Assembly (NCBI GenBank): GCA_032716605.1
Contig: CM064572.1
Location: 39,437,777 to 39,501,776 of the forward strand
From: Paralithodes platypus
Lineage: Eukaryota > Arthropoda > Malacostraca > Decapoda > Lithodidae
Direction of reading: 5' to 3'
Length of the DNA stretch: 64,000 nt
The notes beneath the pieces were generated by a model, which was given only the letters and a program-made list of their open reading frames with translations, did not search any database and was not told the DNA's origin. A program made the translations under genes and the position numbers. Positions 56,574-64,000 of this stretch are shown here, piece after piece. How positions within the stretch are numbered: the stretch's first letter is position 1; every line of letters starts with the position of its first letter.

Positions 56574-56672
56574 AGGCGAAGTCATCAATGATGGAGGGGC
56601 TCTATTAAATTATAGGTTTGATTCCCGAAGGGAAGTAGAGAAAACCTAATATTTAGTAGGGCCCCGTAATCA
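56574..56672. repeat. Internal complementary region of the DIRS element
   Basis: Bases 56574-56610 are complementary to the left outer end (43123-43159). Bases 56607-56669 are complementary to the right outer end (57051-57113), with about 60 bp matching almost perfectly around TTTGATTCCCGAAGGGAAG. This joined copy of both ends is what DIRS elements use to template circle formation. Confidence 0.92.
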
Positions 56673-56746
56673 TTGAAGACACTGTCCCTCCCGACAATCC
56701 CCCTTCCCATTCGTTGATTTCTATAGTTTATTCTTGGTATATCAGT

Positions 56747-57114
56747 GAAGGAAGACGATGGCAGCTAGAGGGCCTGGTGTTGGGGAAGCGAAACATGAGA
56801 AATCCACGCATATGGCAAGTCATACACGCATATGGCAAGTCATACGATAACAGATATTAAGTTCTTTTTTCTTTTTTATATTTTACAGAGTTTTTTTCTG
56901 TAGGGTACCCGATAAAAATGACGATCCCGTAAAGGAATTAAGTGTGCACTTATGACGAGTACTCCAGGTTAACTTCCGCGCGGGCTATTCAAAATGCTGG
57001 TGCGAGATGTTGAATGGAGACTATTATACTAATAGGCGAAGTCGTCAATGTTTACGGGGCCCTACTAAATATTAGGTTTTCTCTACTTCCCTTCGGGAAT
57101 CAAACCTATAATTT
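56747..57114. repeat. Right inverted terminal repeat of the DIRS element
   Basis: Inverted relative to 43123-43426. It contains a small internal duplication (GCATATGGCAAGTCATAC twice, 56800-56840) and an outer extension of about 47 bp (57064-57110) absent from the left end but complementary to the internal region. Confidence 0.92.
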
Positions 57115-57610
57115 ATGTATTTCCTGACTTTGATGCTTTGTAAGTGACAACATTATTTCATTAAGGAGTAAAACTTATTCAATTCCTTACCAGTCACAAT
57201 TGTATTAATATTGGAATCCTACTCCTTATAGTAGAGGTTTCATTAACCATTTCCTGTATCTATGTTTAAACAATAAATATGAGGGTAATTTATGCTGTGT
57301 TTATTGTGTTTCGAGAGAGCGATTGAGTAATTTAAAAGTAATATTCATGAAGCGAGATATGTTCCTGTCGAGTATTATCTAATTCAAAATATCCGAAACC
57401 CCAGATTAATAAAGAATACATATAAAGCGAGTTGGATTACAACCCGGCATAACATATATATGTATATACAGACACTTTACATAAAAGAACGAAAAAAAGG
57501 ACACACAAATGTCATGGAAAATACCCATTCAACTAAATCGTGTTGTGAGCTGAGAGTTGGTGGAATCTTACTCTAAAGAAGTGAGTTTCAATGAGATGTG
57601 ATTCGAGGTA
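57115..57610. other. AT-rich flank
   Basis: No gene or repeat boundary recognised between the DIRS element and the next MITE. Confidence 0.5.
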
Positions 57611-58307
57611 TTAACCAGTTATGTACCGGCAACGTTTTTATTTTATGCTAGCTATATTTAGACAGTCATATGCAGTTTAAGAATGATCTTTGGTAGTAAA
57701 AAGGGTTAAGTGATATAGTTCGAAGCCTGTGAATTGGTTTAGGCCCTTTTAACACCTTACGAGCGGGCCCATCAGTTTTTTTTCCACTATGCGCCCAGCG
57801 GAGGGTTTTTACCCTAAATGGCCTTGTTTCCGTGCTCTTTTTCATGCATAAACAAGAGCCAGAACGTAATACAATTATGTATCCCTGAAAGGGCGTAAAT
57901 TCAGCTTTCAAATGACACCAGAACCATCCTTCTACGACCACGCGTTCTCTTGCAACGATCGTGCAACACGAGTGCAAAAACCCTAAAATACGGTAATTTT
58001 CTTATATAATTCCCTGTGTGGCGAGGTAGGGAGGGTGGAGTAGTGTGGACTAGATGTCAGTAGGCTCGCGGGGTCCGTGCCGAGCGGTCATGAGGCAACC
58101 TACGCTCCTCCCGTCGCTCGTCTCTCTCTCACAGCCATTCTTGCTCAAAAATTGCACACAGACTTAAGTCGGTTCCCGCCACATAGTCCAGGTTTTTAGA
58201 TACGGACTTAAGTAGGGCCCCGCTAATAAGGGGTTAAAACTGGTTAAACCATCTAATAATAGCCAGAACAAAAAATAGAAGGATGGCACCGGTACTCAAG
58301 GGGTTAA
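57611..58307. mobile_element. TTAA-type MITE, family A, copy 3, with family B nested inside
   Basis: The ends are TTAACCAGTTATGTACCGG and the complement of TTAACCCCTTGAGTACCGG. The inner blocks match 24093-24276 (GGTAGTAAAAAGGGTTAAG, GTTCGAAGCCT). About 213 bp without the nested element. Confidence 0.8.
57753..58233. mobile_element. TTAA-type MITE, family B, copy 2
   Basis: TTAA at 57749-57752 and 58234-58237. The ends CACCTTACGAGCGGG and the complement of CCCCTTATTAGCGGGG fit the pattern TTAACnCCTTAnnAGCGGG. Internal similarity to 50539-51018 runs throughout (AACGTAA, ATCCCTGAAAGGGC, CGAGTGCAAAAA, CGCCACATAGTCCAG). 481 bp. The homologous empty site at 24235-24238 confirms the insertion. Confidence 0.9.
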
Positions 58308-58339
58308 TGGATTATGAAAAACAAAAGTTGAGCAATATG

Positions 58340-58800
58340 GACGCTGACGGCTGCTTAAGTACCACGGGGAAAGACGGGAAGAAGTGACACCATTGAATAA
58401 GTCCAATTGACCACTCATCATAAAAGCATCTGTGAAACAATGCAAGGGAGGCATAATTTCTTCATACATATAATTATTAATCTCTCTCTCTCTCTCACTC
58501 CTTCCCTCTCCCTCTCCCTCTCCCTCTCTCTCTCTCACTCTCTATCTCTCTTCTCTTTTCTTGATTTATTTTGTATTTTATCTAATTTTGTCAGGGTCAC
58601 CTCTCCAGCTCCACTTCACAAAGGCGAGCAATACTCAAGCTGAGAATGCACATGATTTTAATATATTTTGGCTAGATGCAAGTCAGGGAAAAATGAACAA
58701 ACTCGGCCAAAAACACAAGCTTCTTTGAGGCATATTTAGCAATAGATCTAAACTTAGATTCCCAAATGTGCCTAGCACCAAGCGATACACCAAGAATCTC
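58340..58800 (-). pseudogene. Degenerate fragment of the 13431-type LINE RT
   Basis: The DNA parallels 13690-14120 block by block: ACGGGGAAAGA, AATGCAAGGGA, ATTTCTTCATAC, TTGTATTTTATCTAATTTTGTC, GCACATGATTTTAATATATT, GAGGCATATTTAGCAAT and ACACCAAGAATCTCAATAC. A CT-rich tract (58480-58556) has expanded within it. Many stops; a relic only. Confidence 0.75.
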
Positions 58801-58956
58801 AATACATATTTCAATGCATACACAAGTCGTAGGATCCATATTCCACGATACCATACAGCGATGTTCAGCCCAAGTTGCGTGGGGTTACTTGTAAACACCC
58901 CTGTATGGTATCCTGGAATATGGAACCTACGACTTGTGTATGAATTGAAATACATT
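58801..58956. repeat. Hairpin element with about 56-bp arms
   Basis: Arms 58801-58856 and 58901-58956 are inverted with a few mismatches, for example CATACACAAGTCGTAGG and CCTACGACTTGTGTATG, plus CCATATTCC and GGAATATGG. The loop is about 44 bp. It sits at the end of the LINE homology, so it is probably a small insertion or fold-back MITE. Confidence 0.8.
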
Positions 58957-59703
58957 CTCCAAGTATACATTATTAATATAAATAGGAAAACGGATTAGTA
59001 TCCTTTATCACGCCGGGGTAGGCTTGGTTAAAGCATGGATAATCGTCCTGACTGTCGGTGGTTCTAGCCTCGTTGAGAGTATAAGAACATTTAGTAGCTC
59101 ACGTGTATTTGTGAGATATACTTCATATATATATATATATTTATATACTGTATAATTATACAGTATATATATAGTTTTTTTTTCTATCGTCACATGTATT
59201 TGTGAGGTATACGCTGTATATATTATAAATCATATCTGTTACGCGTGGCTGTAATCCAACTCGCTTGATACTCTGTTCTTATAAGTTCCTTATTTGGGTA
59301 ACTTAGAACATAATCCTGCCCAACAGGAACATAGCTAGCATTGATATAAATATTACTAGATCACTCAAATCACACCCAAAGACAATAAATACACACAATA
59401 TGGTTCACAAGTTTATTTCTTAATAGCAAGATACAAGGTGGGGCACATTAGGTACTTAGCTATAGAGCGTAAGACCAATGGCTATATTAGGTGACTGGGA
59501 ATAAGTTAAATATGTTTTACTTATTTATGAATAATGACGTCACTACCAAAGTATCAGAATCAACATATAAAATAATACATAAAAGAATTATGACAATATT
59601 TCAAATATAGCTAAGTATGCAAAGAGAGGAATCACGTAGCGTAAATATGGGAAACTGATATCGCGGAGACAAGCAGGTGAGGTAGAGCGTGGCTGGTGGC
59701 TTA
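58957..59703. other. AT-rich spacer with a short direct repeat
   Basis: CACGTGTATTTGTGAGATATAC (about 59101) and CACATGTATTTGTGAGGTATAC (about 59191) flank a TA palindrome around ACTGTATAATTATACAGT. A weak tRNA-like stretch lies at 59010-59080. No gene. Confidence 0.5.
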
Positions 59704-59974
59704 TGCTGGGGTCACACATTCACGTATATGCTCCCGTATGCTCCCGTACGAAGGTTTATTGGTAGTTGGCAACCGAATACGTAAAACGTAAGGGCTTAGT
59801 ACGCAAAACGTAAATTAAATTGTGTCTAGTCGTGGGGGTTGGTTCGCATGGCGGAAGTAGCCACGCTGGTCGGGGGGGTGGTGGGTGCGGCCAAGGCCGC
59901 CCGGTATGTTTTGGATTTCGAATCAGATACGTGGCTCGCGCTCACGTATGTCAAAAGTCGGGAAATCCTACATC

Positions 59975-60038
59975 TGACCGGGCTAGCTGCTACGTCTTAC
60001 GGGAGCAGCCCCGTAAGACGTAGTAGCTAGCCCGGTCA
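59975..60038. repeat. Palindrome with 29-bp arms
   Basis: Arms 59975-60003 and 60010-60038 are inverted with one mismatch, around GCTACGTCTTACGGG and a 6-bp loop AGCAGC. Confidence 0.92.
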
Positions 60039-60250
60039 AACGTAAGCTTCTCCCGCCAATCGTACAATATTCCCGTCAAACGGGACAGTTAAAGTTAGTC
60101 CGGGTGCATCTGGCAGCACCGCCGCACGCGGCAATGTTGTATGGGGGGGGGGGTATATAAGGACCAGCGGGGGACACTCCCGTCACACCTCTCACCACAC
60201 CGGAGCAGCAACCAACGTGTATATATACGTCCTCGCCGAAAATAAATCGT

Positions 60251-60660
60251 AGCAGCGAAAGGACTGCACCTATGGCTTTCATATCTTTACCACATGTACC
60301 TTACCATTTAGGCTACCCACCACAAAAATCTCAAATCCCTCCTCCCACCCACTCACTGACTGTCGGTCCCGTCAGAAGGAATAAAAAGGAAAATCTGTGG
60401 CGGCGAAACGACTGCACCAATCGGTTCCATATATGTGTGACAAGTCCCTTACCCTTCTGCCTTCCCCCACCACACCCCCAACCGCCTCCCACCACCCACT
60501 TCTAGCGTATCCGTACGAAGAAAAGGAAAAAAAGGAAAATCCGTGGTGGCGAAACTACCTCACCAATCGGCTTCATATGTGTAACACAAGTCAATTACCC
60601 TTCTACCTTCCCCCTACCAACCCCAAAACCACCCTCCCACCACCCTCCCACCCATACATT
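60251..60660. repeat. Three tandem units of about 145 bp
   Basis: Unit starts at about 60251, 60402 and 60546: GCGAAAGGACTGCACC, GCGAAACGACTGCACC and GCGAAACTACCTCACC. Each is followed by an ATATG segment, TTACC and a CCTCCCACC-rich stretch. Confidence 0.82.
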
Positions 60661-61572
60661 CCGATACCATAAAAGTCTCTGTAGTCTATAGTGTCTTTTC
60701 AGCTACTTGGGACCATCGGGGACCTGATTTCTGGCGAGGGGAGTGTTTTTTTTACCATTATCCTTCTTTCTCTCCCAACTTGATAGATTTAGCCAAAAAA
60801 AAAAAAAAAAAAAAAAAAAAACCCTGGCACTGGCAGAAGCAACCGTCAATAGGCTGGCACTCAGCGGGTTAAGGTTACAAGGATGAATGGTCTCTCCTCT
60901 TGCTCCTTTCCTTCTTCTCTTGTTCCTCTTGATAGATGAAGTTTGCTATTGCAAGTAGTTCCAAGATTTCGATGTAGGAAAGGATCCATTGCATTAGCCG
61001 CGTGTTATGCCTGTTCTCCGGTTTTATTAGGGAGTTCACAAAATTGAACTACTCCAGGATGAATTCCGCGATGTTGTTCATGGTGCCGATGAAGGACTGG
61101 GAATGGGAATGGTGTGGCCATTCCTGCCCTTTTGTAGTTCCCAGATTCCAACCCAGACCTACGTGGTTGACAAAGACTGTCTTTGTCTGTGTTTGGACAG
61201 ACGGGGTGTGCCTACGCTTGTCCGGAAACGGTCCACGTAAGTCCTAAACACTCCCAAGACGTACGGCCTCAGCTATGCAGGTCTTGTGGGGGCGTGGTCA
61301 TGGGCGGGGCCTGTGTTCCCGCAAATCGAGCAGCCCAGGCGGACTAACGGGGACATGCTTACGCAAGTCGCAAGCACGTACGTAGTTCCATACGACTACA
61401 TTACGTCTGACGTAACACTGGCCCCGTCACGGTACGTCTGTCGGGAAGTGCAATAGTCGTGCTCTGTACGGGCATACACGGCCGGACTACGCCCGTCAGA
61501 ACACAAAATTGGCGATTACGCCTGACGGGAGCTGTCGGGAGCGATATACGGGAATGTGTGACCCCAGCATTA

Positions 61573-64000
61573 GGGTCACGTGACCAGGTAGGACTTGGGT
61601 CAAAGTAACAGTGATTGGGTCTAGATTAAAGTTACTGCAACATATACTTGGAAATCTTAACATTATGGAATATTTTATCTAGGATGAATAAATACGCATT
61701 GTACGTACGTTAGCCCTAGAGAGATGACAATTTAATTTACAAATATATAATCAAGACAAAAGGGTGAATAATTATACACCGGGTCTAGGAAAAATAATTT
61801 AAGTCAGTAAATGTGACTTAACGAACAATACTAAGGAATTTCAATTTCACAAAACGTGTAGTGAATAATAACGTAACCTAAAAGGTTATGAACACAGCGG
61901 GTCTAAATAAATAATCAACGCACTGGAAAATAAAATAGAAACACCACAAAATGGGTGAAATGAATTTATATAATATAAACTGATATCACAACAAGTAGTG
62001 AAACGAAAAGCAGCCAGAAGTATAGGCTATGAACACAGTTGGGTATAATAGAAATTCCCAATATGAGTTCGAATATTATTCACCGTATAACGTGGTGGAC
62101 CGAATTATTCAGAGGTTTAAATATAAAATATATTATTCAGAATAAATTAATAAGGTACTCGAACGTACTGATCTAATAATTAACAAGGGGAATGAATCTC
62201 TGTTTATTTGTAATTATATCTTGAATGGACCTAGAGATGTCCGTAACTTAGAATTATATTAATTAGGGGACAGATATAAGAATTATGCTCTCTTTGAACA
62301 CTTCACTACACACTTATATACACACTGATAATACCCACATGAATAAGATCTATAAGTGTTCATAAAAGGTTTATGCGTGTCGTTTTATATATATCTTAGG
62401 TCGAACCTTTATATATAATTATGGAATATAAAGGAGTTATATCCAGAGTATTATATATATTAATCACGATAAAGACGTATATAAGGTTTTCACAAATATG
62501 AGGTATAAGTTAATGAAATGAGAGACCAAAGGGGTCTTGATAATTTACTTTGACTTGAACACTAATATATCTTATATAACCTTCACAACAATTCCAAAAC
62601 TCAAGAACACATAGAAACACTTAGACTGGGGGGAGATGATCTTTTAGAGAGATCTGGTCTGCGGTTAGCTCGTACGTTTTTAAGCCTCTATTGTTTATCA
62701 GAGAGTTGGCGTTTTCACACAGAACTAGAAAAAATCACTTCTATTATTTTATATGCATCTAAAACTTTCACTTCTAGTGCTTAGCTATTAATTTAGAACT
62801 TTTCACTTTTAGAGTCTCTCCTACACAACTAGAATTTTCACTTCTAGCTCACCTACACCTTACTAGAATAGACACTTCTAGGTACTCTACACTTACTAGA
62901 ACGGGCACTTCTAGTGTTACGAGGTGGCTGAATATAGGGACGATTGGCTTAACCCTACCACTAGCGACTCTGACATTGGATCCTCATTCTAGTTTGCCGT
63001 TGGCTTTTAGACGTGTTCGACAATGTTTGCCTAACAATCCTAAATTTCAGTGAGTGTATATTCAGTTTTTAAATTGGATCAGGGTTAATTAGTTTCGGAA
63101 TATTAGGGGCATTTGGATTTTGGTTTTCGAATTATGGTGAAGTTAATGATGGCCTCAAAAATACAATACATATAGCGATACATAGTGTCGTGAATCCTAA
63201 CTGGTATATATACCGTAGTTTGAATTTCCCGGGTTCACGACAGCTGGTTCCTTTTTGTTTATACGCATTACTTTATTTATCTTTGTGGATAAATATTAGT
63301 GTGGTTGCACCAATTATATCTTAGTTTATTTTCCCTTATTATTTAATCACGGGGGACAATATAGAACCCTTAAATATATTTTATATTGATACGATAAAAG
63401 GGAATCTCAGTACACTTCACACAGAGACTTCGTCCCGCTCACAACAAACCACCAGTTGCTGCCACATAACAACAGCACTTCCCTGATATTCACCTACTGA
63501 CATGTCCATCATCTAATCTACACTCTTTGCATCACAGCTAAGTTCCTTTAATACTAGAAGTACTTCATAGATATTACTGGGACTACCACAGATAACCTAC
63601 ATATACAATTTAACACATAAGTCCAACGCCGACCGGTATCATATTTATAGCCTAGGCCAATTCATCTTTCCAGGTCTAAACATTTAATTTATATCCGTTT
63701 CTCCTCTACCTCCTAGGAATAATAAACAGGATACATGGGGAATGTTATTCTTTAGTTCTTAAAATTAAACTCATATTTTAGAAAGCTTGCATGGTTACAT
63801 GATAATTGTTTCGCATTAATTCGGACTTTTCTCTATTATCACTGGTGTATGTAAAACTTTCTTTACTCTCTGTTGATCTGTTATTGTTGACATTCTTGGC
63901 CTTCCGCACTGTAGAGAGGGTTATTCTGATCCCATCTGTCGTAGTAAAACATCGGATATTGATGAGGAATTTGCATAAACTCATCTTCGTTGTAGTTCAA
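61573..64000. other. AT-rich unassigned DNA
   Basis: No credible protein frame; the 68-codon frame at 63778-63984 has no domain. Apart from the array at 62723-62915 I see no repeat structure. Confidence 0.5.
62723..62915. repeat. Array of six CTAGAA-N5-CACTTCTAG units
   Basis: Imperfect copies occur about every 27-40 bp, for example CTAGAATTTTCACTTCTAG, CTAGAATAGACACTTCTAG and CTAGAACGGGCACTTCTAG. Each unit is roughly palindromic (CTAGAA against TTCTAG). Function unknown. Confidence 0.75.

Larger units (their letters stand above)
43123..57114 (+). mobile_element. DIRS-type tyrosine-recombinase retrotransposon with nested LINE and MITE
   Basis: Gag, RT, RNase H, a methyltransferase-like domain and a tyrosine recombinase lie in that order between inverted terminal repeats (43123-43426 and 56747-57114). 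An internal complementary region is present at 56574-56672. This architecture is specific to the DIRS order. The gag is interrupted by a LINE at 46726-51179. Several frameshifts and stops make the copy inactive. TTTATGTATTT occurs at both outer edges (43116-43126 and 57112-57122). Confidence 0.93.
59704..61569. mobile_element. Nonautonomous DNA transposon, Harbinger-like, TTA target duplication
   Basis: The ends TGCTGGGGTCACACATTC at 59704 and its complement at 61569 form inverted repeats of about 35 bp. TTA flanks both (59701-59703 and 61570-61572), the target preference of PIF/Harbinger elements. The inside is GC-richer than its surroundings and dense in TACGT words, with a 29-bp-arm palindrome at 59975-60038 and tandem units at 60251-60660. 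No transposase domain is recognisable. Short frames are unsupported. Confidence 0.75.

Noticed and set aside
59010..59080. tRNA-like stretch with GGTTCTAGCCT
   Set aside because: B box imperfect and A box weak; not listed as a feature of its own.
59839..60030. Small plus-strand frame in the Harbinger-like element
   Set aside because: It runs into a perfect palindrome and has no domain.
62723..62915. CRISPR-like array
   Set aside because: Units are palindromic and degenerate, spacers are short and irregular, and the DNA is clearly eukaryotic.
63778..63984. 68-codon minus-strand frame
   Set aside because: No domain or context; consistent with chance in AT-rich DNA.

Overview
This is eukaryotic, transposon-dominated DNA. 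No host protein-coding gene is convincing anywhere in the 64 kb. Long (TA)n, (GA)n, (GT)n and TAA microsatellites, tRNA-headed SINEs, CR1-like LINEs with a TTCTTATG-type 3' tail, a Penelope-like element, a DIRS element and a Polinton together fit an invertebrate. An arthropod, perhaps a decapod crustacean, is my inference; nothing here proves the species.

Region 1 (591-15027) is a decayed Polinton/Maverick-type virus-like element. On the minus strand it runs: protein-primed DNA polymerase B, a gap, a capsid-associated-type protein, an FtsK/HerA packaging ATPase, a retroviral-type integrase, a small basic pX-like protein, a lysine-rich protein and a macro-domain-like gene. Neighbouring frames overlap by 4 bp at two places. 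It is bounded by very long terminal inverted repeats (about 3.34 kb) that carry most of polB, so the 5' two thirds of polB is present twice. The left repeat cuts off the macro-like gene, and no major capsid or protease gene is visible. A LINE later inserted in the right repeat.

Region 2 (15028-26080) holds microsatellites, tRNA-like SINE remnants, a largely open CR1-type LINE with an SGNH-esterase ORF1 (19031-23220), and several MITE families (TA-flanked and TTAA-flanked).

Region 3 (26080-36085) is an I-type LINE on the minus strand with a gag carrying three CCHC knuckles, AP endonuclease, RT and RNase H. It is split by a second, nested LINE (about 28636-32000).

Region 4 (36086-43122) has TA-rich palindromes, two fold-back TTAA MITEs, two copies of a tRNA-derived SINE in opposite orientation, a Penelope-like element with a GIY-YIG endonuclease and inverted flanking arms, and 2.4 kb of unassigned AT-rich DNA.

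Region 5 (43123-57114) is a DIRS-type tyrosine-recombinase retrotransposon with inverted terminal repeats and an internal complementary region. Its gag was interrupted by a 2A-peptide LINE (10-bp target duplication), and that LINE was itself interrupted by a TTAA MITE: three nested insertions with every junction readable.

Region 6 (57115-64000) contains a MITE nested in a MITE, a LINE fragment with a hairpin insertion, a Harbinger-like nonautonomous transposon with TTA target duplication (59704-61569), and an AT-rich tail with a small array of palindromic CTAGAA/CACTTCTAG units.
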